Assembly: GCA_900095095.1 (NCBI GenBank)
Contig: FMBT01000395.1
Span: 1 to 64,000 of the forward strand
Direction of reading: 5' to 3'
Source of the DNA: Fragilariopsis cylindrus CCMP1102
Lineage: Eukaryota > Bacillariophyta > Bacillariophyceae > Bacillariales > Bacillariaceae
Length of the DNA: 64,000 nucleotides
Position 1 is the first letter of the stretch. Every line of letters starts with the position of its first letter. Below are positions 10,118 to 20,777 of the stretch, in pieces. The notes below the pieces were generated by a model. That model did not search any database, was not told the DNA's origin, and worked only from the letters and a program-made list of their open reading frames with translations. The position numbers were made by a program, and so were the translations under genes.

Positions 10118-12850
10118 ATGAGATTCTCCTCTGCATTAATTCCATTCCTCTCAAGCCTTCCATTGACTTTGGTCACAATGGCTATGGAAGAACCCCATGA
10201 CTCTGTCCTACATGATGTAACAGCATCAATCCTTGAAGAATTTATCGAAGTCAAATACAAGAGCAAAAAGTCTCGTCTTGAGCCATTGAAGATTCAAAAT
10301 AGCATTGATGGTCATCCTAACAAAGCAAATGATGTAGACTTTGCTGATGATAAAGGTGATATCATGCAGAAGAAGGAACTGATTCATCATCTAGTAGACC
10401 ATCAACAACATCAAGAAGGAAAATCATTGGAGGAATGCAATATTTCTGTTACTACTACTACCACTACTACCACTACTGCTGCTGCTACTACTGATACTGC
10501 TACTACTGCTGCTGCTACTACTGCTACTGCTACTTCTGATGATAATTCTTTAGTGAAGAGGGAAATTTCTTTGAATAAAGAAAGTAATAAGAAGATGGAC
10601 TATGGTCATCTAAATCGTGGTACCTGCTCTTCCCCTAATGATGCTTGTGTTCCTCAAAACAAAGCAATTGAAGAAAATGGTTACTTTTTTGAACAAGAAG
10701 ATGCATCCTATGCATCTAGTGGATATTGTGTTCCACTTTCTTTTCTAGAAGGTATAGAATATAAGAATGTTGGTACTACTACTATGTTCCTCATTGATAA
10801 AGAAGAATTCAATAAGGAGGAGGAAATGACTGATTCCTACTATCATTACCACCCACACTATGATCAACATCACCGTCAACTTGATTCTTCTTTGAATTGC
10901 ACTTCTTTCTGCTCTGGTACACGTCTGGACGTTGCTACTTTTGTTACTGATGATGAATCCTTCCAAGATCTAATTTATCAATGTACAATCGAAGATGGAG
11001 ATTGTCCATCAGACTATGGTGAAATTAGTTGCTGGAATACGGCAGGCATTACTGATATGGAATATGCGTTTTCCAACTCCTACAACTTCTACAAATCTTT
11101 TAACGCTCCATTAGAGTGCTGGAATGTTGGACAGGTTACAACAATGAGATCAATGTTTGACAATGCAACTTCTTTCAACCAGCCTATTGACTCATGGGAT
11201 GTCTCTCAGGTAGAGGATATGGGAGATATGTTTTCTGGTAATTTTTATTTTGGTCCAACCAATTTCAACCAACCTATTGGCTCTTGGGATGTCTCTCAGG
11301 TAAAGGATATGGCTAAAATGTTTGCTGGTACAACTTTCAACCAACCTATTGACTCATGGGATGTCTCTCAGGTAGAGGATATGGGAGATATGTTTTCTGG
11401 TAATTCTATCTCTCGCGCAACCTATTTCAACCAACCTATTGGCTCTTGGAATGTCTCTCAGGTAAAGGATATGTCTGAAATGTTTGCTGGTGCAACTTTC
11501 GACCAACCTATTGGCTCATGGAATGTCTCTCAGGTAAAGGATATGTCTGAAATGTTTCGTAGTGCAACTTTCAACCATTCTATTGACATATGGAATGTCT
11601 CTCAGGTAAACAATATGGGTAAAATGTTTGCTGATGCATCTTATTTCAACCAACCGATTGACTCTTGGGATGTTTCTCAGGTAAAGAATATGGCTAGAAT
11701 GTTTTCTGGTTCTGGTTATTATTTTCCTGATGATGACGCTGGTTCTAGTTATTATTCTCTTGCAATTTTTAACCAGCCTCTTGACTCATGGGATGTCTCT
11801 CAGGTAAAGAATATGGCTAGAATGTTTGATGATGCATATTATTTCAATCAACCAATTGACTCTTGGGATGTCTCTCAGGTAAAGAACATGTTTGGAATGT
11901 TTCTTGGTGCAAAATCTTTCAACCAACCTATTGACTCATGGGATGTCTCTCAGGTAAAGGATATGGGAGATATGTTTAGAATGTTTGGTAATTCTATGTT
12001 TGACAGTGCAACATATTTCAACCAACCTATTGGCTCTTGGGATGTCTCGCAGGTAAAGTTTATGCGTAATATGTTTGCTGGTGCAACTTTCAACCAACCT
12101 ATTGACTCATGGGATGTCTCTCAGGTAAAGGATATGGCTAAAATGTTTGCTGGTGCAACTTTCAACCAACCTATTGACTCATGGGATGTCTCTCAGGTCA
12201 AGTTTATGGATTATATGTTTTCTGGTGCAATTTTCAACCAACCTATTGACTCATGGGATGTCTCTCAGGTAGAGTTTATGACTGGAATGTTTGCTAATGT
12301 ATTTGGTGCAACTACTTTCAACAGACCAATTGACACATGGGATGTCTCACAAGTACAGGATATGAGTAGAATGTTTTATAGGGCAGGATTTTTTAACCAG
12401 CCTATTGACACATGGGATGTCTCTCAGGTAAAGTATATGGATGATATGTTCAATAGTGCATTTTCTTTTAATCAATGTCTATCCACATGGGCTGAAAAGA
12501 CTTCTGATGATGTTGATACTGGAAGAATGCTGACATCATCAGGATGTCTAAATGATAATGATCCAAATGCGACCATTGGACCATGGTGTCAAGACTATAA
12601 TCAAGGATGCTTTGCTCCTGGTTTTGAGCCGTCTCAGCAGCCATCTGATCTCTCAAGCAACAAGCCAACTGGTACACCAACTGGTACACCTACTATATCG
12701 CCCACTGTATCACCTACTGCATCACCAACTGGTACACCTACTACATCGCCCACTGTATCACCTACTGCATCACCTACTAAAAAGAGTCAAAAGAAAAAGA
12801 GTACCAAGAAAACAAAGAAACAAGTCAAGAAGAAATCCAAGAAAATGTAA
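10118..12850 (+). CDS. Secreted DUF285 (BspA-like) repeat protein with Lys-rich tail
   Basis: A single exon encodes 910 residues. Residues 1-21 form a likely signal peptide. Residues about 108-145 are Thr/Ala low complexity. A Cys-containing lead-in (LNCTSFCSGTR) precedes about 17 repeats of roughly 24 residues between residues 333 and 790, with consensus FNQPIDSWDVSQVKDMxxMF. This is the DUF285 repeat, known from Mycoplasma surface proteins, bacterial leucine-rich surface proteins and several protists including diatoms. Four repeats carry inserts of 5-16 residues. A short TPT/SPT segment follows, then a tail of Lys clusters (KKSQKKKSTKKTKK). The tail recalls lysine-rich diatom silica-associated proteins, but that is inference. 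The protein is probably at the cell surface or wall. The near-identical DNA repeats invite copy-number change. Confidence 0.85.
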   Translation: MRFSSALIPFLSSLPLTLVTMAMEEPHDSVLHDVTASILEEFIEVKYKSKKSRLEPLKIQNSIDGHPNKANDVDFADDKGDIMQKKELIHHLVDHQQHQEGKSLEECNISVTTTTTTTTTAAATTDTATTAAATTATATSDDNSLVKREISLNKESNKKMDYGHLNRGTCSSPNDACVPQNKAIEENGYFFEQEDASYASSGYCVPLSFLEGIEYKNVGTTTMFLIDKEEFNKEEEMTDSYYHYHPHYDQHHRQLDSSLNCTSFCSGTRLDVATFVTDDESFQDLIYQCTIEDGDCPSDYGEISCWNTAGITDMEYAFSNSYNFYKSFNAPLECWNVGQVTTMRSMFDNATSFNQPIDSWDVSQVEDMGDMFSGNFYFGPTNFNQPIGSWDVSQVKDMAKMFAGTTFNQPIDSWDVSQVEDMGDMFSGNSISRATYFNQPIGSWNVSQVKDMSEMFAGATFDQPIGSWNVSQVKDMSEMFRSATFNHSIDIWNVSQVNNMGKMFADASYFNQPIDSWDVSQVKNMARMFSGSGYYFPDDDAGSSYYSLAIFNQPLDSWDVSQVKNMARMFDDAYYFNQPIDSWDVSQVKNMFGMFLGAKSFNQPIDSWDVSQVKDMGDMFRMFGNSMFDSATYFNQPIGSWDVSQVKFMRNMFAGATFNQPIDSWDVSQVKDMAKMFAGATFNQPIDSWDVSQVKFMDYMFSGAIFNQPIDSWDVSQVEFMTGMFANVFGATTFNRPIDTWDVSQVQDMSRMFYRAGFFNQPIDTWDVSQVKYMDDMFNSAFSFNQCLSTWAEKTSDDVDTGRMLTSSGCLNDNDPNATIGPWCQDYNQGCFAPGFEPSQQPSDLSSNKPTGTPTGTPTISPTVSPTASPTGTPTTSPTVSPTASPTKKSQKKKSTKKTKKQVKKKSKKM

Positions 12851-14991
12851 GTTCCAGCAATGCATATATGGTACATCAATAACTAATGATGAGAAAGAAA
12901 TGAGATATAAAGAGAAGAACATCCCATTTCTTAACATTAACAACGAATCAAATTAACAAAGACAAATTGAAAATCAAATATACTGATATGTGAAGCCTTG
13001 ACAGTGATACAGGAACAGAGAACCCTGGAAAAATCTTATGGAGAAAGGTACAATGCACCTTACACTTGTATCTATATTACATACTTTATTTACATACATG
13101 TGATTTAAAAAAAATAAGAAAATCATAAATATTTACAATTACTGAACAAAATTACATTTAACATCGTAGTGTACTGTACGTTATTTTGTAGAAATATCTA
13201 AACGTATTACGCTGAATTTTTTTAATCTTGCTACATCATCTCATCAAATTTTTAGAATTTAATATCCTATAAGAATCACGGTACTGTATTATTTATTCAT
13301 CATCCATCAAGAAGTAAGAGGGAAAGTGGGTTTTAATGCTTAAACTACACTACAGTACTACATGTTGTAATGGATTGCGTTTAATGAAGCTACTAAAAAA
13401 TGCAGCTAGTACATACATAGATTGGTGCTTTTATTAATATTGATGCAGTAAGTAATCTATTGACGTTTCAATAATATTGTCCGGTCTTCCATTTGAAATA
13501 TTTATACTGATATTATTTGATAATACTGTTCGTACATTCTACTGTACGATACAGTTATATTAATTCAATAACAAGACATACATGTAATACAAAATGAAAC
13601 GAGAGACTTCACTTCTTTTTCATTCTTCTCAAGGTTTCGATTCGTCAATACATATTTGAAGATTTATCTAGGAGTCAATTTGATTCGATTCGTCAAAATC
13701 AAAATCAAAAGAAATCACCAACACATCCCCATTATTCAGGCAGTAATAGGTAATATGACGGACAGGGACATCATACCAAAAACCGTTACGTTACGTTACG
13801 TTACGTTACATTATCTTACGTTACAAGCAATGAATGAATGAATGAATGAATGAACGAACGAATGAGCTGTCTGTTTGTTTGTCCTTGTATTTATCATCGA
13901 AAAGTGATTGTATTGTATCACATCGCATAGTGGCTGCTGGTACTTTTAGTATATGTGTTTTTTTCGTTTCTATTCTTTCATCTTCTCATTTCATTTATAA
14001 TCCACCCATCCGTCTTTTTCTTCTCTCTCTCTCAGTAACTTTACCTTCGTTTCGCTTACGTTTTCTCTTATAATCAAAATCAAAATCAAAATCAAACCAA
14101 ACAAATAAATCCTGATTCAACACCATTCCAACGTCGACAAATACCTTCGAGTGTAATTGTAATTATTATGATTATCTGAGTGTCATTTGTATTTGTATCT
14201 GTGTTTGTATTGGACTTTACTTTTGTTTTTTGTTTTTGTTTCAACTTTAATCGGACGATGATGTACAAAATCTTGAAAATGGATCAGATGATAATGATAA
14301 TGATTGATTGACGATTAGTATTTTTTTAGACTTTGAATTGTAAGATTCGTATAGTGGGATGGTAAAATAGTACTATCACTGCTAAACATAGTACTGCATG
14401 GTAGAAATGTTTGAGAATATATACCGTCGGTATTTCCATTTCAATTTCCATTTGTTGCTGTTGTTGTTGTTGTTGTTTTTGTTTTTGTTATTATTATATT
14501 TGTGCATGCTACGTATGATGCTGCTGCTAGTAGTAGTTGTTGTGTCTATTTTGTATAGAAGGGACGTCTTATAATTATTTAAACAATTATGAGTAAAAGT
14601 GCATACAGTAGAGTACTGTACCATAAATATATTAAATATTAATATTATTAGTTCAACGTTTGTTATTCTGTCCTTCCGTGGAAAAGCAAAAAAATGTTCC
14701 AAGTAGTTACGACATAATAGTCCTTCACTTATGCGAAGAACGCAGTGAGGAGCAAGTAAGTGAATAAGCATCATACAGTTAGTACAGTACTAGTAAGTTG
14801 GTATTATTTATTTGTGATTGTGGTTCTATTGCAGGGAAAAAAAAATGAACAGAGTCCACTCTAAGGATTAGTTGGTTAAGCTAGGTTCATTGATTTCACT
14901 CACACGATCACTACCCATAGCCACTACCACCACCATCAAATTCAATATAAATCGGCCAATAACGCATCGATACTATCAGTTGCAGCTAATT
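12851..14991. other. Intergenic spacer with simple repeats
   Basis: No intact gene was seen. It holds a TTACG pentanucleotide run (about 13788-13810), an AATG/AACG run (13830-13865), a relic of a V-ATPase gene (13633-14145), an AATCAA run near 14074-14095, and several TACTGTA/TACAGTA motifs. The ORF at 14382-14774 is low complexity and not convincing. Confidence 0.5.
13633..14145 (+). pseudogene. Relic of V-ATPase subunit a gene (exon 2 start, perhaps exon 1)
   Basis: Positions 14106-14136 match the first 31 bases of exon 2 of the intact V-ATPase a gene (24134-24165), with two mismatches by eye. The relic reads NPDSTPFQRR where the gene reads NPDLTPFQRR. The bases before it are pyrimidine-rich like an intron end, and an AATG/AACG run occurs as in the real intron. 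Near 13633-13690 a degraded stretch (GGTTTCG, then GATTTA and CAATTT) weakly resembles exon 1. Similarity stops soon after 14136. The copy keeps intron-like sequence, so it is a DNA-level duplication and not a retrocopy. Confidence 0.5.
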
Positions 14992-17504
14992 CTACTTTGG
15001 ACGATGAACCTTTCTTCTTTGTTGTTTTTGCTTTTGGTCTTGCACTTCTTCTTCTTCTTCTTGATCTAACATATCACCCTTCTTTTGCGCATTTTTCGAT
15101 ACCATTGATGCATATATACCATTCTTATTTACTAATTCATCATGAGTACCTTGTTCTAGCACCTGACCTTTATCGATGACACAAATAGAATCAGCATTCT
15201 TTACGGTTGATAACCGATGTGCAACCATTACAACTGTTGCACTACTTTCTTTAATTAAATTAGATAATGCATTGTGGACCGCCTCCTGTGAATTTTCATC
15301 CAAGGCGGAGGTTGCCTCATCCAATAAAATGATTTTCGGTTTCCGTAAAAATACCACGTGCAATGGCAATACGTTGTCGTTGCCCACCGGAGATACGATT
15401 TCCACGTTCACCAATACGTGTCTGATACCCATCCTTCATTTCACATATAAATTCATGTGCGTAGGCATTTTTAGCAGCCTCGACCACATCCTCAAATTTA
15501 TATTCACCGTTGTCTTTATTTAATCCGTACGCGATATTTTCTTCGACTGTCAATACAAATAATTCCGTTTCTTTTTTGTGTATATATGTAAGTGTGTATG
15601 GGTGTTGTGTTTGTGTTTGTGTGGAACAATTAATCAGCACGAATTGATAATGGTAGAGACATAATAAAAAAAGGGAATCAAAATATATAAATGGTAGAAA
15701 CGAGATTGGTGTGAGGAAAAATGGATCGCAATTATTAACGTTATGGTAGACCAAAAACTTATACACTTCGAAATACACACAACGTAACAACGTAACGATA
15801 CAACGCAACAGAACACAACACAACACTAAGTAACATATACTAAAATGTAGATAACTTAACAACATACAGTACGTACCTTGTGTCACAACACCAAACAATC
15901 GTCGTAATTGATGAACCTTCATGGAGGGGTATGGTTTCCCATCTAACAAAATACAACCCTGTTTGGGATCATAAAATCGCAACAAAAGTTGTATGATAGT
16001 ACTTTTACCACCCCCACTTCGTCCCACCAAGGCAATTGTTTTTCCGGCAGGAATTGTTAGTGAAAAATCTTCTAATACAATATTATCGGGTCTCATTTGA
16101 TAATAAAAGGATATATTTTGTATTTCAATTTGACCACCACCACCATCACCACCATCACTACCCATACTAAGTGTAGTTGGATCAATATCATTCCCTTTGG
16201 AGGGATCAATATCAGGTATTGAATCAAATAAACTAAATACCTTTTCGGCACCAGCCGCCGACCGTGTCTGTATAATGAAGAAATAGAGAAAAAAGAGAAT
16301 AAATATGAAACATTATGATGTGAGGTGTAGTATATATATATATATATATATACATATTAGATCGCGGTATACGTGTGGCAAGTTATTGTACCCCTTTTAG
16401 TTTTTTATAACTTACAAAGGATGTAATTAATCCTTGTAGATTTTGATAGGAATTATTCATCATATTCCAAAATAATTGATATGTCACAAGATCACCAACG
16501 GACATTTCACCACGATACACTAACAGACCACCAAAATATAATATTAATACCCCGGTACCTAAATCTAAATATCCCGTCAAGGCGGATGTGATACCATTCC
16601 CCCACGCATCACGGATACCACAATTCAATGCCATTTGATTGGTCGATGAATATTTCTCCATCACAGATTCTTCACATCCAAATGCTTTGACTGTACGGAT
16701 GTGCATTAATGCCTGTGAGGCAATTGAATTCCCTTCGGCCCAATACGATAACATTTCACGTGCTAATCCTTTGGACCAGATTGCATATTGTTCCCAACAA
16801 TAACTGATTGGACCGATACAAACAAATGCTAACATCGATAATTTATAGGATTTCAAAAAACACATTATTAATCCACCCACAAGAATTAATAAATTACTTA
16901 ACAAACTTGACAATGAGGATTGAATGGGTGACATCATTAAATCTAAATCATTTGTTAATCGTGATAATAATCTACCTGATTCGGTACCATCATAATAGGC
17001 AACATCTTGTATTAATATTTTTTCAAATAGAATGTTTCGTATTGTAAATTTCAATCGTCGTGATATTAATGTAAATATTGCAGAATACAATGTTGATATT
17101 GCACCCTGAAGTAGCATAACAAATAAATATATCATTATATAATGTATAAAACCTTTTTTGTCATACTGTTGTTGATTATTATTATTATTATTATTATTAT
17201 CAGTAACAGTATTATTAGTCGGTATGACTTTATCAATAATTTTACCTTGAAAATGTGGCAACAATAATTTCGAGATACACGATAATCCTAATAATATAAA
17301 ACTGGTGACGAGCCATGGCCATTCGGACTTGCCAGCCACCTGTATCGAACGTTTGATATAATCACTGGTCGTCAATGATTTTTCGGTCCGTACACCCGAA
17401 TCACCCCGCAATACATTTTCACCCACAATAGCTGCATCATTCCGTCTCGAACAGGGTATACAAATATCAAAATCACACAATGCACATCGATAACAAGAAG
17501 CACT

Positions 17505-17535
<31 letters not shown>

Positions 17536-18941
17536 CCACTGGCAGCATTATTATTGTTGGTATTGGTATTGGTATTGGTATTGGTATTTGCTGTTGTATT
17601 GGTTCTTGTGGTAGTATTCGTGCTGATACGTTGATGACATAAATCACACCAATGCATGGACATATTCCGATGATTTGTTTCTAAATACAATGGATGACGA
17701 TGTATTTCCGATGGTAGGAACAATAATTCTCCTTGTTGTTGATTTCTTGTCAATTCCACAATTAATGTTTGTACTATATAGGCTTCTATATTAATCCATA
17801 ATATCGTCGAACACAGTAATATTGTTTTTATCATTATCAACCAATGATAATAGTTATAATTATGATTATAATCATTACTAGACAACAATGATCGACTACT
17901 CCTGCTGCTACCACTATCAGCGTTGTTGTTGTTGTTGTTGTTGTTATGTTCTTCTGTGAATGTAGCAACTCGTAAACCAGCATACACTTGATAAAATGTA
18001 CAACTCACAAAGACTAATAATAAAATAGTCTTTCGAATTCGTTTCGAATTCCAAAAAGGAGTTGATGATGATGATGTTGCTGTTACTGTTGCTGTTGCTG
18101 CTGCTGATGTTGATGACGGCGACGACGACGAGGATGATGAATGTTGGTGTTGTTGATAATTATCATTGATTGTGGTTGTTGCTGTTGTTGTTGTTGTTGT
18201 TCCTTCGTTGTCATTGTCATCCGGAAAAAGAGGAGGAGGAGGAGTTGAAGTTGGAGTAGAAGAAGTTGTAACAGGAAGGCAACCAACAACAATACTACTA
18301 TCGTCGTCGTTGGTAGGAGTAGTGTCGTCATTGTCACCACTACATTCTAAAAGAGGTTCCATTAAACTATTATCACTTCTTGTCCTATTCTCCGACGAAT
18401 ATGTCGAAGTCGAAGTTGAAGTCGAAGTCGAAGTTGGTGTAGTTAATGTTGACGTCCTCATTATTGTTGTTGTTGTTGTTTCCTTTCCGAATTTGATTCC
18501 CAACCAAAGCAGCAGCAATGTGAACAAGCATCTCACTACAGCTAAGACCACAAAATCACCTAAATGATTAGTAATATCAGTATCAGTATTGTTTTTGTTG
18601 GCGGTGAGATAAAAAATCTTCAACAAAATAAAGGAGACTATTGATTCCTTGACACAGTGAAAGCTAGTAGCTGCTTGTTCATGTTCATGTTGTTCAAATT
18701 CATCATTCGATTCCGATTCATTTAATTCATTACTAGTGTAACATGATATCCATACCACTGATAAAGCTGATCCAATATCCAGCAAAAAAAGAAAGACTAA
18801 TAAGCTACCAAAGAAACGACACACCTTCGAACGTAATTCTGTTTCGGTGCGTGCTTCTGCATTGATGAATCCTGCTAAGGAAGCACCAAATGCTGCTCGG
18901 CGGTGATGATGAAATCTTCTTCCTCCTCCTCCTGGTGGCAT
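14992..18941 (-). CDS. ABC half-transporter (TAP/ABCB type) with internal zinc finger; one frame break
   Basis: Exons are 18941-16416, 16267-15877 and 15570-14992. Introns are 16268-16415 (with a TA repeat) and 15571-15876, with GTAAGT and GTACGT donors. The N-terminal 370 residues hold about five membrane helices and low-complexity loops. Residues about 430-497 form a ZZ/C1-like zinc finger (WCDLCHQ, then CYRCALCDFDICIPC), its loop swollen by Asn/Thr/Ala runs. An ABC membrane domain follows (residues 525-842). The nucleotide-binding domain has Walker A GRSGGGKST, signature ISGGQRQR, Walker B IILLDEATSALD and H-loop VAHRLST. Near 15350, between signature and Walker B, the frame shifts by one extra base, so the gene is either newly broken or misassembled there. 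The substrate is unknown; relatives move peptides or lipids across organelle membranes. Confidence 0.8.
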
Positions 18942-19394
18942 ATTATTTTATGATTGATTGATATTTATAATTATTCTTCTTCTATCTTTTCTTTTCTTTT
19001 ATATTGATCCGTGATATTTGATGATATTATATTAGTACTGTATTGCTTGTATTGCATGATTCCATCGTAATGATAGAGTTATTTGGATTTATTTTGTTGT
19101 ACTGTATAGAGGCAATATATTCTTTGTTTTTGATGCGCAAACGTTACCGGTAACTTAATATCCTATCTTCCGTGCGTTATAGCGCGCGTTAAATATTATC
19201 GCGCTTATCCGATGGTCGTGCTTGCTTCCTGTGACTCACTCATAGATTTTCCTAAGTACAGAATTTGATTTATATATCGACAACACATCGTCGAAATAAG
19301 CAACAGCACAACATTCACAACACAACAACAACACATCACGTATCCACTTGATAAATTAAGCTGCTATCTGCTTTGTACTGTATTAACACAAACA
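18942..19394. promoter_or_regulatory. Divergent intergenic region with a 12-base palindrome
   Basis: This 453-base spacer separates the ABC transporter (minus) from the ADP-ribosylglycohydrolase gene (plus), so both promoters must lie here. It contains the perfect palindrome GTTACCGGTAAC (19143-19154) and, just after it, a CG-rich island (GCGTTATAGCGCGCGTTAAA) unusual in this AT-rich setting. These are candidate factor-binding sites by inference only. Confidence 0.35.
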
Positions 19395-20777
19395 ATGCAA
19401 CGGGGAATGAATTCAATACCTACCAATAATCAGAGACTACTAGTATCATCAAGTATGAAATTCATCCCAGCCATTGCAACTACATTTCTATCATTTTCAA
19501 CGACGACAGCAACAGCAACAGCGACGTCCGCATCATTATCATCTTCTTTTTCGGAGGAACAGCAGGCAGTAGTAGTACTACGCGCCGATCGGATTCGTGG
19601 TGTCTATTTTGGTGCACTAGTGGCAGATGCCTTATGTCTGGGATCTCATTATGAATACGATGCACTCAAGATCCGCAAGGCCTACAATGGAACAACCATA
19701 GAAAAATACATGGGTCCGGGAGAACACATGGGTGGATCAACTCATGGGATTGGTTGGGGAGAACGGAATTACCATCCCGGAACTAAGGCCGGTGATCAGA
19801 CTGATTACGGGGAATACAATGTATTAGTACTCGAACAGTTGGCGAAATTGGCGACTGCGACTCATCCCAATATGGATTCGGATTCGCCAGCAGCGGAAAC
19901 AACCACCACCCCCATTAAGCCCTTTACCGTAGAAGCCTTCATCCCCACCTGGATTGCACGATTGTCATCGGGATGGAAGCAATGGGTCTGTACACAGACC
20001 AAACAAACCTACCAACAAATTCAGGAGGGTGTCAGCACATCTAAATTAGGTGGAAACTCCAATGCGATGGCTCTCCGGTACGCCGCGATGTTCGGATATG
20101 TAGAAGAGGAAGATACTCTGGTGGACTACGCACTCAAAACTATGTTCACCCATCGGGAGACGACTGCATTGTTGGGCAATGAATTCTTTGCACGAGTGGT
20201 GTACCGTCTCGTCCATCGTAGTAGTAGTGGTGATAATAATAGTAGTACAATGACACCACGAGAGGCTATTGATTCGGTTGTGACAGATATGAATAATCGT
20301 TGGATCACCCAAAAGGTGAATCAAGCCATCGAAAAGTATGAAGAGGCCATTGATCTAAATGGTGATAGTCCTCTCGGAAAAGAAGACTTCGTCGACGATC
20401 TAGCATTGACCAGCATGGCACGATTGTGGGATGTTGGAAAGAGTGAACCAATCAAGGTCGGGAAGGCAAGTCCGACCGAGGGTACCTTGCCCGGATCTAT
20501 TTATTTTATTCTCAAATACCAAGACAATTTCGTGGACGCCGTGAAGGCCAATGCCATGGTGGGTGGTGATAATGCGAGTCGTGCTATTGCAATTGGGATG
20601 GTATTAGGTGCCTATCACGGAATCGATGGTGCCTTGCACGATCATCCATCCCTCCGAGATGGATTAAATCACTGGGATGATAGCGAGGAACTCTTGAGTA
20701 AATTACCGTTACTCCGAATAGGAGAAGATGATAATGACAACGACAACAATGGTAACGAAAATAATGAAGAACTGTAG
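19395..20777 (+). CDS. ADP-ribosylglycohydrolase-family protein, secreted or organellar
   Basis: A single exon encodes 460 residues. A hydrophobic N-terminus (MKFIPAIATTFLSF within the first 35 residues) suggests a signal or transit peptide. The family core starts at about residue 58 (RIRGVYFGALVADALCLGSH). At about residues 131-141 the family's first metal motif reads AGDQTDYGEY instead of the usual TDDT. Near residue 389 the second reads GGDNASRAIAIG instead of GGDTDT. So only part of the usual Asp set is kept, as in relatives of the J1-crystallin kind, and catalysis is doubtful. The C-terminus ends in an Asn/Asp/Glu tract. The gene is divergent from the ABC transporter. Codon use is more GC-rich than in the V-ATPase gene. 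Confidence 0.78.
   Translation: MQRGMNSIPTNNQRLLVSSSMKFIPAIATTFLSFSTTTATATATSASLSSSFSEEQQAVVVLRADRIRGVYFGALVADALCLGSHYEYDALKIRKAYNGTTIEKYMGPGEHMGGSTHGIGWGERNYHPGTKAGDQTDYGEYNVLVLEQLAKLATATHPNMDSDSPAAETTTTPIKPFTVEAFIPTWIARLSSGWKQWVCTQTKQTYQQIQEGVSTSKLGGNSNAMALRYAAMFGYVEEEDTLVDYALKTMFTHRETTALLGNEFFARVVYRLVHRSSSGDNNSSTMTPREAIDSVVTDMNNRWITQKVNQAIEKYEEAIDLNGDSPLGKEDFVDDLALTSMARLWDVGKSEPIKVGKASPTEGTLPGSIYFILKYQDNFVDAVKANAMVGGDNASRAIAIGMVLGAYHGIDGALHDHPSLRDGLNHWDDSEELLSKLPLLRIGEDDNDNDNNGNENNEEL

Noticed and set aside
16332-16351. TA dinucleotide run as a separate feature
   Set aside because: It lies inside intron 1 of the ABC gene and is an ordinary microsatellite.
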